DNA from: Sphingopyxis flava
GTDB taxonomy: Bacteria > Pseudomonadota > Alphaproteobacteria > Sphingomonadales > Sphingomonadaceae
NCBI RefSeq assembly: GCF_900168005.1
Contig: NZ_FUYP01000003.1
Location: 177,447 to 241,446, forward strand
Reading direction: 5' to 3'
DNA: 64,000 bases
Within the stretch, counting starts at the first letter, position 1; each line of letters begins with the position of its first letter. Made by a program: the position numbers and the translations under genes. Under the pieces are notes generated by a model. The model was not told where the DNA came from, made no database searches, and worked only from the letters and a program-made list of their open reading frames with translations. This document shows positions 50,737 to 60,105 of this stretch, piece after piece.

Positions 50737-52055
50737 GCAGCACCACGGCACCGATGCGGCGCCTGCGCTGCGCCGTCTACACCCGCAAATCCAGCGAGGA
50801 AGGGTTGGACATGGAGTTCAACTCGCTCGATGCCCAGCGCGAGTCCTGCGAGGCCTATGTTGCCAGCCAGCGCGCCGAAGGCTGGGTCTGCATGCGCGAA
50901 CGCTACGACGACGGCGGGTTCTCTGGCGGGACCCTCGATCGCCCCGGGCTGAAGGCCCTGCTGGAAGACGTCGAGGCCGGCCTGGTCGACGTCATCGTCG
51001 TCTACAAGATCGACCGCCTGTCACGCTCGCTGATGGACTTCGCCAAGCTGGTCGAGGCATTCGACCGGAACAACGTGACGTTCGTGTCGGTGACGCAGGC
51101 GCTCAATACCACGACCAGCATGGGCCGGCTGACGCTCAACATCCTGCTGTCGTTCGCCCAGTTCGAACGCGAGGTCACCGGCGAGCGCATCCGCGACAAG
51201 TTCGCTGCGAGCCGCGCCAAGGGCATGTGGATGGGCGGGTTCGTGCCGATGGGCTACGATGTCGTCGACCGGAAGCTGGTGATCAACGAGGCCGAGGCCG
51301 CTACGGTCCGGCATATGTTCCAGCGGTTTGTCGAGCTGGGATCGGCGACCCTGCTGACCCGGGAACTGGTGGCGGGCGGCACCCTGAACAAGCGGGGAAA
51401 GCTGATCGACAAGGGGTTCCTGTACAAGCTGCTGCGCAACCGGCTCTATCTTGGCGAGGCCGTGCACAAGGGCACCAGCTATCCCGGCGAGCATCAGGCC
51501 ATCATCACGCCTGAGCTGTGGGATCAGGTGCATGCCATCCTGCAGGAAAGCCCCCGGCAGCGCGCGGCGAACACCCGCACCCAGACCCCGGCACTCCTGA
51601 AGGGGCTCATCTTCACCGATCGGGGCATCGCCATGACGCCGACGGTGACGAAAAAGGGCAGCCGGCATTACCGCTACTACACCTCGATGGATGCGATCAG
51701 GAATCGGGCGTGCGAAGGGCGCGACAGCTTTGTGCGGCTCAATGCCGGGATGGTCGAGGGCGCCGTGGTCCAGCACATCCGATCGCTGCTGCGCACGCCG
51801 GAAATCGCGGCACGGGCAATGGAGGCAGCACGCCGGAATGCACCGGACATCGACGAGCAGGACGTGGTCACCGCGCTGGCGGGCTTTGATGGGCTTTGGG
51901 AGTCGCTGTTCCCGGCCGAGCAGGCCCGCATCGCCAGGCTGCTGATCGAGCGGGTTACAGTCAGCGCCGATGGGCTCACGGTCGACCTGCGCACCGAAGG
52001 CCTCGGATCGGTCATCCGGGAAATGGTCACCCCCGAACGGAGACAAGCAGCATGA
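50733..52055 (+). CDS. Large serine recombinase
   Basis: The 440-residue site-specific recombinase has the resolvase catalytic domain (RCAVYTRKSSEEGLDMEFNSLDAQ with the nucleophilic serine in YTRKS; IVVYKIDRLSRSLMDFAKL; SFAQFEREVTGERIRDK). The recombinase domain follows (GFVPMGYDVVDRKLVINEAEA, LLRNRLYLGEAVHKG). The zinc-ribbon cysteines of typical large serine integrases are missing: the corresponding strand reads LKGLIFTDRGIAMTPTVTKKG. It probably moves or moved this island. It lies in a cassette with DUF2924 and an HTH gene. Confidence 0.93.
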   Translation: MSSTTAPMRRLRCAVYTRKSSEEGLDMEFNSLDAQRESCEAYVASQRAEGWVCMRERYDDGGFSGGTLDRPGLKALLEDVEAGLVDVIVVYKIDRLSRSLMDFAKLVEAFDRNNVTFVSVTQALNTTTSMGRLTLNILLSFAQFEREVTGERIRDKFAASRAKGMWMGGFVPMGYDVVDRKLVINEAEAATVRHMFQRFVELGSATLLTRELVAGGTLNKRGKLIDKGFLYKLLRNRLYLGEAVHKGTSYPGEHQAIITPELWDQVHAILQESPRQRAANTRTQTPALLKGLIFTDRGIAMTPTVTKKGSRHYRYYTSMDAIRNRACEGRDSFVRLNAGMVEGAVVQHIRSLLRTPEIAARAMEAARRNAPDIDEQDVVTALAGFDGLWESLFPAEQARIARLLIERVTVSADGLTVDLRTEGLGSVIREMVTPERRQAA

Positions 52056-52435
52056 GCGCATCCACCACCATGCGGGTGTTCATCCCGCTCACCATCCGCA
52101 AGCGCAATGGGCGGCCGAAGATCGTGCCGCCTGCCGACATGGTGCCGGACACTGGCGGGATGGACCCGCATGTGCTGAAGGCGGTCGCGAGAGCGTGGAG
52201 CTGGCGGCGGAAGCTGGAAAGCGGGGCAGTTTCCACATTGTCGGATATCGCCGAGGCCGAAGGCGTCACGCCCGCGTTCATCAGGCGCACGATGAAGCTG
52301 GCCTATCTGGCCCCGGCTGTGCTGGAGCAGATCCTGATTGCGCGAAGGTCACCGTCGGTGTCTCTGAAGGATATGTCGGCGATCGCGGAACAGCCTTGGG
52401 TGGTGCAAAAGGGAATCGTATTCTCGGCGGAATAG
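52052..52435 (+). CDS. Recombinase-associated helix-turn-helix protein
   Basis: The 127-residue protein begins RVFIPLTIRKRNGRPKIVPP and has a helix-turn-helix of the ParB/KorB type (TLSDIAEAEGVTPAFIRRTMKLAYLAPAVLEQIL). Proteins of this kind follow serine recombinases in the same cassette in many Alphaproteobacteria and may act as a directionality factor; that is inference. It overlaps the recombinase stop by four bases. Confidence 0.75.
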   Translation: MSASTTMRVFIPLTIRKRNGRPKIVPPADMVPDTGGMDPHVLKAVARAWSWRRKLESGAVSTLSDIAEAEGVTPAFIRRTMKLAYLAPAVLEQILIARRSPSVSLKDMSAIAEQPWVVQKGIVFSAE

Positions 52436-52485
52436 CTCTCGGCGCAATCTGGCGAGATTGTGGTCCGGTGGTATAGGGCAATGCC

Positions 52486-53130
52486 ATGCCGCCCAAGTTC
52501 AAATCCCCGACTGAGAAAACCGTATGCGACCTGCTCGACAGATATGCATGCCCAGTTCCCTATCACGAAGTTCGTACGCGGTTTCTGGGTGGGATTGCCT
52601 CTCCGATCATAGAGTCGTCCCCGCTGCCGATTGTAGAAGGGCTTTGGGGCGGCGAATTTCCGCCCTTCGACTCAATTGAGGACCTGAACGAACTGATCGA
52701 TGTGCTGGTCAATGGCTTGTGGAACAGCCTGACCAGGCACAATAGCCGCTCTGTCCCGTTCCGCTTGCAACGCCTTGCGCTGGAGCCATCAGCCCAGAAT
52801 CTTGCCAGACTCTCCCAGGTCCGCCGGCAGGAACTCGAGGGCTTTGTCGAAGGCCTGTTTAATGGCCAAGACCGGGTAGACCTGCCGGAACGCGCTCACA
52901 GGGCGCTCGGGCACCTTGGGGAACTTCGCGCCATGATGGCTGGGATCGAAGATCTCGTGGCTCGCGATATCCAAGCAGAAAACCGAACTCAGCTGGAGAC
53001 GACATTCAGGCACGTAAGCGAACTGACAAAGATCATGGAGGCCGAGATCCATGAGGCCGTGATGTCTTGCGCGCGAGCGCGGCGGCAGATGCTGGCGGGC
53101 ATCGAACTGCCCCGGTCTTCCTTGCACTGA
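52486..53130 (+). CDS. Unknown protein A of the recD2 cassette
   Basis: The 214-residue soluble protein begins PPKFKSPTEKTVCDLLDRYACPV and contains a mostly helical second half (LSQVRRQELEGFVEGLFNGQD, TTFRHVSELTKIMEAEIHEAV). No motif or family is recognised. It is followed after eight bases by unknown B and then recD2, all on the plus strand. The three-gene set appears to be an operon; the product may be a partner of the helicase. Confidence 0.7.
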   Translation: MPPKFKSPTEKTVCDLLDRYACPVPYHEVRTRFLGGIASPIIESSPLPIVEGLWGGEFPPFDSIEDLNELIDVLVNGLWNSLTRHNSRSVPFRLQRLALEPSAQNLARLSQVRRQELEGFVEGLFNGQDRVDLPERAHRALGHLGELRAMMAGIEDLVARDIQAENRTQLETTFRHVSELTKIMEAEIHEAVMSCARARRQMLAGIELPRSSLH

Positions 53131-53138
53131 TCGTCGCC

Positions 53139-53576
53139 ATGCAATCCGAAGACCGCCTGCGACAAAAACTCCGCAAGATCGAGGCGCTTTACGCTGGTGC
53201 CTCCACGGCCGGCGAAAAGGCCGCTGCCGGCGCTGCGGCTGAACGCATCCGCAAACAATTTGAATCGGCCAGCCGGAACGAAAGCTCCGAGGAGTTCAAG
53301 TTTTCGATCCCAGATCCTTGGTCGCGCCAGCTCTTCATCGCCCTGTGCCGCCGCTACGGCGTCCGACCGTTCCGCTATCCGCGTATGCACCGCCAAACCG
53401 TTCTGATCCGCGCTCCCGCGAGTTTTGTGCAGCAGGTCCTGTGGCCCGAGTTTGAGGAGCTGAGCGATGCGCTGACCTCGCATCTTCTGGAAATCACCGA
53501 GAAGATCATCCGTGAGGAGGTGCACGAGGCAACCCAAGACGCGGATGAGGTCGCGGAGCCTCGGCGCTTGCGATGA
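53139..53576 (+). CDS. Unknown protein B of the recD2 cassette
   Basis: The 145-residue protein has an N-terminal coiled segment (RLRQKLRKIEALYAGAST, AAERIRKQFESA). A compact domain follows with FSIPDPWSRQLFIALCRRYGVRPFRYPRMHRQTVLIRAP, seen in pieces WSRQLFIALCRRYGV and RMHRQTVLIRAP. I have seen no catalytic motif. The stop overlaps the recD2 ATG (ATGA), so B and the helicase are translationally coupled, which suggests they work together. Confidence 0.72.
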   Translation: MQSEDRLRQKLRKIEALYAGASTAGEKAAAGAAAERIRKQFESASRNESSEEFKFSIPDPWSRQLFIALCRRYGVRPFRYPRMHRQTVLIRAPASFVQQVLWPEFEELSDALTSHLLEITEKIIREEVHEATQDADEVAEPRRLR

Positions 53577-55774
53577 ACCACCCGGCTGCCCCAACGTCTG
53601 AAGTGCTCGTGGGCCATGTGGAACGGGTGACGTTCCATAGCGATGAAAGTGGCTTTTGCGTCCTGCGGGTCAAGGCACGCGGGCACCGCGACTTGGTCAC
53701 GACCGTAGGGCATGCAGCGATGATTTCCGCCGGGGAATGGATCACCGCTTCGGGCGAATGGACCAATGATCGGAACCATGGCCTGCAGTTCCGGGCCCGG
53801 TTTCTGAAAACCTCGGAACCCTCCTCGATCGAGGGCATCGAGAAGTATCTCGGCTCCGGCATGATCCGCGGAATCGGCCCTGTTTACGCCAAGCGGCTCG
53901 TGAAGATGTTCGGCAAAGACGTATTCGATGTCATCGAAGCCACCCCCGAACGGCTGCGTGAGGTCCAGGGCATTGGCCCCATGCGCGCTGCCAAGATCAC
54001 TGCGGCCTGGGCGGATCAGAAAGTCATTCGCGAGATCATGGTGTTCCTGCACAGCCATGGGGTCGGAACAGCGCGCGCCGTGCGCATCTTCAAGACCTAC
54101 GGCGCCGATGCCGTTCAGGTGATGAGCGATAACCCTTATCGCCTGGCCGAAGATATCCGCGGGATCGGCTTTCGCACAGCCGACACGATCGCGGAGAAGC
54201 TGGGCATCGAGAAGACGGCCATGGTACGGATTCGCGCTGGCATCTCCTTCGCCCTCACCGAGGCCATGGGCGAAGGGCACTGCGGACTGCCCGTGACCGA
54301 ATTAAAACAGCTGGCTGCCAAGCTGCTCGAGGTTGATGGCGCGCTGATCGAGACGGCGCTGGCGCTGGAACTGGATGAACGGACGGTAGTGGCCGACACG
54401 GTCGGCGACATCGACTGCATCTTCCTTGGCGGGCTGTATCACGCCGAAAAGGCCATAGCAGACCGGTTAAGATCGCTGCTCAATGGACAGCTGCCGTGGG
54501 CTGCCATCGACACGGATAAGGCCCTGCCGTGGATTGAGGGGCGCACGGGCCTGACCCTTGCGCCCAGTCAAAGGGAAGCCGTGTCACTTGCCTTGCGATC
54601 CAAGGTAACAGTGATCACCGGCGGGCCCGGTGTCGGCAAGACCACCATCGTCAATTCCATCCTGCGCATCCTGGCGGCCAAGTCCGTCAATCTTCTTCTG
54701 TGCGCACCCACAGGGCGCGCCGCCAAGCGTATGACCGAGGCGACGGGCATGGAGGCCAAGACGATACATCGCCTTCTGGAATTCGACCCCAAGGCGTTCG
54801 GGTTCAAGCGCGGCGAAGACAACCCTCTCGGATGCGACCTGCTGGTCGTCGACGAAAGCTCGATGGTCGATGTCATGCTGATGCAGTCGCTGCTGAAGGC
54901 TGTGCCGGATACCGCCGCACTGTTGATCGTCGGCGACATCGACCAGTTGCCATCGGTCGGGCCTGGGCAGGTCTTGGCCGATATCATGCAGTCGCATGCT
55001 GTCCCGGTGGTCCGACTGACCGAGGTTTTCCGCCAGGCTGCCCAAAGCCGGATCATCACCACCGCGCACCAGATCAACCGCGGCCGCATCCCTGATTTGG
55101 GCAAAGTTGAAGGTGATACCGACTTCTACTTCATGCCGGCCGCTGATCCGGAGCAGGCCGTACCGCGGATCATCGATCTCGTCGGCAAGCACATCCCACG
55201 CAAGTTCGGGTTTGATCCTGTGCGCGAAGTCCAGGTGCTATGCCCCATGAACCGCGGCGGGGTTGGCGCGCGGTCGCTGAACATCGAGCTGCAGGCCGCG
55301 CTGAACCCCAATCCGACGGCCAAGGTGGAACGCTTTGGTTGGACCTTCGCCCCCGGTGACAAGGTCATGCAGATCGAGAACGACTACGACAAAGACGTCT
55401 TCAACGGCGACATTGGCTACATCCAGTCCGTCGACACCGACGACGGCGAACTGCTGGTCGACTTCGATGGCCGCGAGGTCAGCTATCAGTTCGGCGAACT
55501 CGACACGCTGGTCCCCGCCTATGCAGCGACGATCCACAAGAGCCAGGGCTCGGAATACCCCGCCGTCGTGATCCCGGTCATGACCCAGCATTACGCCATG
55601 CTGCAGCGGAATCTCCTCTACACCGGAGTGACTCGCGGAAAGAAGCTCGTGGTGCTGGTCGGCCAATCCAAGGCTATCGCCATCGCGGTCAAGAATGAGT
55701 CCGGGCGGCGGCGGTGGTCAAAACTCGATGAGTGGCTTCAAGCGGCCGAGGACGTCATACTGCGCTCCGCGTGA
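53573..55774 (+). CDS. recD2: RecD2-type SF1B DNA helicase
   Basis: The 733-residue 5'-3' helicase lacks RecB/RecC partners in this context. It has an N-terminal OB-like part (VERVTFHSDESGFCVLRVKA), helix-hairpin-helix repeats (GIGPVYAKRLVKMFG, VQGIGPMRAAKI), Walker A GGPGVGKTT at about residue 346, Walker B LLVVDESSMVD at about 423 and motif III VGDIDQLPSVGPG. Motifs V/VI are HKSQGSEY and LLYTGVTRGK. It is not the RecBCD subunit. The gene ends one base before the convergent pRiA4b-type gene, so no terminator separates them. Confidence 0.92.
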   Translation: MNHPAAPTSEVLVGHVERVTFHSDESGFCVLRVKARGHRDLVTTVGHAAMISAGEWITASGEWTNDRNHGLQFRARFLKTSEPSSIEGIEKYLGSGMIRGIGPVYAKRLVKMFGKDVFDVIEATPERLREVQGIGPMRAAKITAAWADQKVIREIMVFLHSHGVGTARAVRIFKTYGADAVQVMSDNPYRLAEDIRGIGFRTADTIAEKLGIEKTAMVRIRAGISFALTEAMGEGHCGLPVTELKQLAAKLLEVDGALIETALALELDERTVVADTVGDIDCIFLGGLYHAEKAIADRLRSLLNGQLPWAAIDTDKALPWIEGRTGLTLAPSQREAVSLALRSKVTVITGGPGVGKTTIVNSILRILAAKSVNLLLCAPTGRAAKRMTEATGMEAKTIHRLLEFDPKAFGFKRGEDNPLGCDLLVVDESSMVDVMLMQSLLKAVPDTAALLIVGDIDQLPSVGPGQVLADIMQSHAVPVVRLTEVFRQAAQSRIITTAHQINRGRIPDLGKVEGDTDFYFMPAADPEQAVPRIIDLVGKHIPRKFGFDPVREVQVLCPMNRGGVGARSLNIELQAALNPNPTAKVERFGWTFAPGDKVMQIENDYDKDVFNGDIGYIQSVDTDDGELLVDFDGREVSYQFGELDTLVPAYAATIHKSQGSEYPAVVIPVMTQHYAMLQRNLLYTGVTRGKKLVVLVGQSKAIAIAVKNESGRRRWSKLDEWLQAAEDVILRSA

Positions 55775-56410
55775 TCAATCATTCGCAGGCTTGATGATGC
55801 GCTTGGCAGCCGCGTTGCGACGGGCAGCAATACGGCCAAGCGCAACCTCGATCGGGAACACGTCCAGTTCTTCGGGGTCATAGCCATCGAGCCATTCAAC
55901 GACGTCCGCATGGTCTGGGTGCTTGGGGTCGACCCGTGCTTCAAGCATCTCGTAGAAACCGGGGATGCCGCCACAGTCCTCTGGCGGGCAGTCGCGCTCG
56001 CCGGCAATGAAGCGGGGATAGCCAGTTCCGGGCGCGCCTGCGCGGACATCGCTGACAACGAGGCTGTGCTCCCAGCTGTCGCCGAAATCGTAGATGTAGT
56101 CGATCCGGGTGGTGTCGCCTGTCAGCACATCACGCAAGCGAACCCGATCTGCCACCTTCCGGGGCGCGGTGCCAAAGTCCTCGTCCATCGGCAGGCCGTA
56201 GGTCTTCCCGTCGATCACCATCTCCCAGAGGTGATAATCGCACCAGCCCATCGAGACCTGAACAATGTCGTGCAGCACCTTGAGGGTGATGGACGTGGGC
56301 ACCTCGACTACCCGCCAGATCAGCGGATCGGACCCCCTGAGTTCGATGCGCAGGGTGGCGATTTCGGTGAAGCTGTCGATGGCGCTGCGGGTCGTCATGA
56401 TGGGAACCAT
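55775..56410 (-). CDS. pRiA4b ORF-3 family protein
   Basis: The 211-residue protein has the plasmid pRiA4b ORF-3 domain: LRIELRGSDPLIWRVVEVP, LHDIVQVSMGWCDYHLWEM, YIYDFGDSWEHSLVV and CPPEDCGGIPGFYEML. The family is common on plasmids and mobile islands and next to transposase genes; its function is unknown. It is convergent with recD2, with adjoining stop codons. A second Met four codons in could be the start. Confidence 0.88.
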   Translation of the reverse strand: MVPIMTTRSAIDSFTEIATLRIELRGSDPLIWRVVEVPTSITLKVLHDIVQVSMGWCDYHLWEMVIDGKTYGLPMDEDFGTAPRKVADRVRLRDVLTGDTTRIDYIYDFGDSWEHSLVVSDVRAGAPGTGYPRFIAGERDCPPEDCGGIPGFYEMLEARVDPKHPDHADVVEWLDGYDPEELDVFPIEVALGRIAARRNAAAKRIIKPAND

Positions 56411-57236
56411 AGCAGACCGCGCGGCTTTTGGCTCATGCTGCGGGTAAATACCACCAGTTGCATTCCCGTTCGCCTGCCGAGATTGGGCGCAAAAGGTTCG
56501 GTTGAACGAAAGCCAGAAAACCTTGGATTTACGTCGTTTCTGGAGACCGAACCTTTTCAGCAGGGGTTCGGGTGAAAAGAGACAAAAGCCAATCGGAGAC
56601 CGATTTCGACGTTTTCGGCAGTCTCTGAGGTTCGGTCGCGATCGGCAAAACCGCGCGGAAGCTGGGGATTTTCTGGCCCCATGAGGCCCATCTCATTGGT
56701 TCGCGATGAGATGTTGGCGGTGGGTGAGAGCCTGCGGACGAACTCTCTCGGCGAAGCTGCGCAAAGATAGGTGATGCTGGAGCGGAAACCTGCGTAGGCG
56801 CTCGACAGGCGGACCGTCAATTGCCTACACACATCACATGTCAACTGCATATTGAACGTCGGGACTGCTGGTTCAAAGGCCGATCTGGAAGCGCGCAATG
56901 TGCTTTTCATGGACGACGGCTCCGAGAAGTATCTGAGCAAGATGTTGAAAAGCATCGGCGCTGTCTCAATGGCGTGATTCAGAGGGCTTGGATGGCGGAC
57001 GTTGATGCATCCGCCATCCACTCTTCACCCAATCCGCGCCTTCGCCGTCTTCCGAAATACCACGCTCCCGATACCGGTCAACGCCAGCACGACGGTCAGG
57101 ACGTCGGCCTGGGTCAGCCTCTCGGAACAGCAACAGAGGATGCCGCCAGGGAAACGCCAACTCTGTTCGAATCGGATATTTTTCAAAGGGAGAAAGAAGC
57201 AAATGAACCCGCCTCCCTTGACTGCTTGAACGTCCT
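56411..57236. other. Non-coding stretch between the recD2 and copper regions
   Basis: Apart from the inverted repeat at 56491-56557, no supported gene is seen. A minus frame at 57,060-57,240 with a hydrophobic end (LTVVLALTGIGSVVF) could be the tail of a lost membrane protein gene, but it has no start or recognised family. Confidence 0.4.
56491..56557. repeat. 12-bp inverted repeat AAAAGGTTCGGT
   Basis: AAAAGGTTCGGT at 56491-56502 pairs exactly with 56546-56557. Inside them CCAGAAA and TTTCTGG form a second nested pair. GGTTCGG recurs at 56563 and 56631. The element lies upstream of the pRiA4b-type gene and could be its control region or the scar of a transposon. Confidence 0.5.
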
Positions 57237-57623
57237 TCACGTTGCCAAACCATCGATGATCGGACAATCTGGACGGTTGTCACCGTGGCACTGGCGGGCG
57301 AGATCCAGGAGGGTGCGCCGCATGCTTTCGAGCGCCTTTGCCTTGCGCCCCAATTCGTCCGCCTGGGCGAGTGCCAAGGCCTTGACCTCGCTGCTGGCCC
57401 GCTCACGATCAGACCATAGGGCAAGCAAAGTCGTGATCTCCTCCGTGCCGAACCCGAGATCGCGGGCATTGGCAATGAAGCGCAGGCGATGAACATCGGC
57501 ATCGGAATAATCGCGATACCCACTCCCGCGGCGCGGTGGCGCGGGGATCAGGCCGATCTTTTCATAGTGCCGGATCATCCGCTGCGAGACGCCGCTTGCC
57601 TGCGAGGCTGCACCAATGTTCAC
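57237..57623 (-). CDS. cueR: Copper-responsive MerR-family regulator CueR
   Basis: The 128-residue protein has the MerR DNA-binding domain ([30 protein letters not shown], seen as [15 protein letters not shown]) and dimerisation helix. The C-terminal metal-binding loop is [12 protein letters not shown], with the C-x7-C spacing of CueR for Cu(I). It activates its promoters by twisting a 19-bp spacer. Its ATG overlaps the ATPase stop by four bases, so regulator and pump are one operon. Likely operators lie in the intergenic region at 60018-60068. Confidence 0.93.
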   Translation of the reverse strand: MNIGAASQASGVSQRMIRHYEKIGLIPAPPRRGSGYRDYSDADVHRLRFIANARDLGFGTEEITTLLALWSDRERASSEVKALALAQADELGRKAKALESMRRTLLDLARQCHGDNRPDCPIIDGLAT

Positions 57624-59983
57624 AGCTTCACCCGATTGAGACGCAGTGCGTTGGCGACAACGCTGACTGAGGACAAGGCCATCGCCGCCGCAGCGATCAT
57701 AGGCGAAAGCAGGATGCCGAAGAACGGATAGAGCAGCCCTGCCGCGACCGGAACGCCAGCCGCATTATAAATGAAAGCGAAAAACAGATTCTGGCGGATG
57801 TTGGACATCGTCGCCTCGCTGAGCTGGCGGGCGCGAACGATGCCGACAAGATCGCCCTTCAGCAGCGTCATCCCCGCGCTTTCCATGGCGACATCGGTGC
57901 CGTGCCCCATTGCTATGCCGACGTCCGCCGCCGCAAGCGCGGGCGCATCGTTCACTCCATCGCCGGCCATGGCGACGACGCGGCCTTCCTGCTTCAGCCG
58001 CGCGACGACATCGGCTTTCTGATCGGGCAGGACGTCGGCTTCAACGGCATCGATCCCGAGCCGGCGCGCGACGGCGGTGGCTGTCGTGCGGTTGTCACCG
58101 GTCAACATCACCACGCGAATGCCATCTGCGCGCAAGGCAGCCAGTGCTTCCGGCGTTGTTGGCTTGATCGGATCGGCAATGGCGAATACGCCTGCCACCT
58201 GCTGGTCCAGCCCCATGAAGATGGCCGTTGCACCATCCTCGCGAAGTGCATCGGCTTCGGCAGCAAGAGGCGCGGTATCGATCCCCGATTCCGTCAGGAA
58301 GCGCGCGTTACCTAACGTGATGCGCTTGTTCTCAACCACACCAACGGCGCCCTTGCCGGTAGGGGAATCGAAACCGCTGACGGGAGGGATTTCGATGGAC
58401 CGGCTGATCGCCGCATCGACGATCGCCAACGCCAGCGGGTGTTCCGACGCCCGCTCCACGCCGGCCGCCAGCCGCAGCAATTCCGCTTCCTCAAGCCCTA
58501 CCGCTGCGATGATCCGGGTGACGGCGGGCTTGCCTTCGGTCAGCGTGCCGGTCTTGTCGACCACCAGCGTGTCGACCTTTTCCATATGCTCCAGCGCCTC
58601 GGCATTCTTGATCAGCACGCCAAGTCCCGCGCCGCGCCCAACGCCCACCATGATCGACATCGGCGTGGCAAGGCCCAGCGCGCAGGGGCAGGCGATGATC
58701 AGCACGGATACCGCCGCAATCAGCCCGTGGGCAAAGCGCGGCTCTGGCCCCCAGATGCCCCAGAGTGCGAAGGCAAGAATGGCAATGCCGATAACCAGCG
58801 GCACGAACCAGCCGGAAACCTGATCCGCCATGCGCTGGATCGGCGCGCGTGAACGTTGCGCTTCAGCAACCATCTGCACGATGCGGGACAGCATGGTGTC
58901 CCGTCCGACCTTGTCTGCGCGGATTAGCAGGGCACCGCTCTGGTTCATGGTGCCGCCGATCACCGTGTCGTCAACCGACTTCGTAACCGGCATGGATTCG
59001 CCCGTGACCATGGATTCGTCGAGCGCCGAACGGCCGTCTTCGACTACGCCGTCAACCGGAACCTTTTCGCCTGGCCGCACCCGCAGCCGATCACCCACCG
59101 CGACATCTTCCAGCGGAACTTCCGCCTCGCTGCCGTCAACAGCGATGCGCCGCGCAGTTTTCGGTGCCAGATTGAGCAACGCCTTGATCGCACCCGAAGT
59201 GCGCTCGCGGGCGCGCAATTCCAGAACCTGGCCCAACAGTACCAGCACAGTGATGACCGCTGCTGCCTCGAAATAGACCGCCACCGTCCCGTCGGCGGCG
59301 CGGAAGGCATCAGGAAAGATACCCGGCGCCACTGCCGCGATCACACTGTAGAGCCAGGCCACGCCGGTTCCCATGGCGATCAGCGTGAACATGTTGAGAT
59401 TGCGCGTTTCGAGCGAGGCCCAGCCACGCTGGAAAAAGGGCCATCCCGCCCACAAGACAACTGGTGTGGCCAGCGCAAACTGGATCCATATCGACGCCTT
59501 CATCGGTATCAGATGATGCAACGCCGGGAACAGATGCCCGCCCATTTCCAGAACGAGCACAGGCAGGGAGAGCGCAAGACCGATCCAGAAGCGCCGGGTC
59601 ATTTCGATCAGTTCGGCGCTTGGCCCTTCATCGGCCGTAACCATCGCCGGTTCGAGCGCCATGCCACAGATCGGGCACGCCCCCGGGTGATCCTGCCGGA
59701 CTTCCGGATGCATCGGGCAAGTCCAGATCGTGCCCGGCTGATCTTGTGCGATCGGGGCGGCAGCCTTGTTCAGATAACGCTGCGGGTCGGCGACGAATTT
59801 CTCGCGGCACCCGGCGCTGCAGAAATGGTAGTCGCTGCCCGCGTGCGATGCGTGATGCGCGGTCTTTTGTGGATCTACAGACATGCCGCAAACCGGGTCG
59901 ATAACCTGTCCGACGAAATGGTCGCCGTGATCGCCGCAACAACCATGGCTTCCCGCACGCGTGCTATGTTTCGACTCGGCCAT
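57620..59983 (-). CDS. copA: Copper-exporting P1B-type ATPase
   Basis: The 787-residue pump has, in place of the usual N-terminal HMA domains, a His/Cys-rich leader ([16 protein letters not shown]). A YHS-type metal domain follows ([30 protein letters not shown], about residues 24-75), then a heavy-metal-binding domain ([24 protein letters not shown], about 86-112). The transport core has [10 protein letters not shown] in the metal-binding helix, the phosphorylation site [21 protein letters not shown] and [10 protein letters not shown]. It exports Cu(I) (or Ag(I)) from the cytoplasm. ATG 59983 follows GGAG by seven bases; the longer open frame runs into the operator. Confidence 0.95.
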   Translation of the reverse strand: MAESKHSTRAGSHGCCGDHGDHFVGQVIDPVCGMSVDPQKTAHHASHAGSDYHFCSAGCREKFVADPQRYLNKAAAPIAQDQPGTIWTCPMHPEVRQDHPGACPICGMALEPAMVTADEGPSAELIEMTRRFWIGLALSLPVLVLEMGGHLFPALHHLIPMKASIWIQFALATPVVLWAGWPFFQRGWASLETRNLNMFTLIAMGTGVAWLYSVIAAVAPGIFPDAFRAADGTVAVYFEAAAVITVLVLLGQVLELRARERTSGAIKALLNLAPKTARRIAVDGSEAEVPLEDVAVGDRLRVRPGEKVPVDGVVEDGRSALDESMVTGESMPVTKSVDDTVIGGTMNQSGALLIRADKVGRDTMLSRIVQMVAEAQRSRAPIQRMADQVSGWFVPLVIGIAILAFALWGIWGPEPRFAHGLIAAVSVLIIACPCALGLATPMSIMVGVGRGAGLGVLIKNAEALEHMEKVDTLVVDKTGTLTEGKPAVTRIIAAVGLEEAELLRLAAGVERASEHPLALAIVDAAISRSIEIPPVSGFDSPTGKGAVGVVENKRITLGNARFLTESGIDTAPLAAEADALREDGATAIFMGLDQQVAGVFAIADPIKPTTPEALAALRADGIRVVMLTGDNRTTATAVARRLGIDAVEADVLPDQKADVVARLKQEGRVVAMAGDGVNDAPALAAADVGIAMGHGTDVAMESAGMTLLKGDLVGIVRARQLSEATMSNIRQNLFFAFIYNAAGVPVAAGLLYPFFGILLSPMIAAAAMALSSVSVVANALRLNRVKL

Positions 59984-60017
59984 CACGGTCTCCTTCCATT
60001 GGAGATCCATGGTGCAC

Positions 60018-60068
60018 CTTGACACTATGTCAGAGTCAATAAGCACTTGACCCTGACATAGTGTCAAG
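60018..60068. promoter_or_regulatory. Paired MerR-type operators between copA-cueR and the divergent copper genes
   Basis: Two dyads, CTTGAC-N11-GTCAAT (60018-60040) and CTTGAC-N11-GTCAAG (60046-60068), lie side by side. Together they also make a perfect 16-bp inverted repeat (CTTGACACTATGTCAG and its complement). On the plus strand TTGACC at 60047 and GATAGT at 60072 are 19 bases apart, the over-long spacer typical of MerR-regulated promoters. CueR is the obvious ligand, serving the ATPase leftward and the exported proteins rightward. Confidence 0.75.
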
Positions 60069-60105
60069 TGCGATAGTAGCGACGACTCGAAGGAAACGAA
60101 CCAGA

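Noticed and set aside
53375..54280. 301-codon minus frame over recD2
   Set aside because: It is antisense to the helicase with its complete motif set.
56557..57021. 154-codon minus frame before cueR
   Set aside because: No start signal and no protein-like motif; the composition varies along its length.
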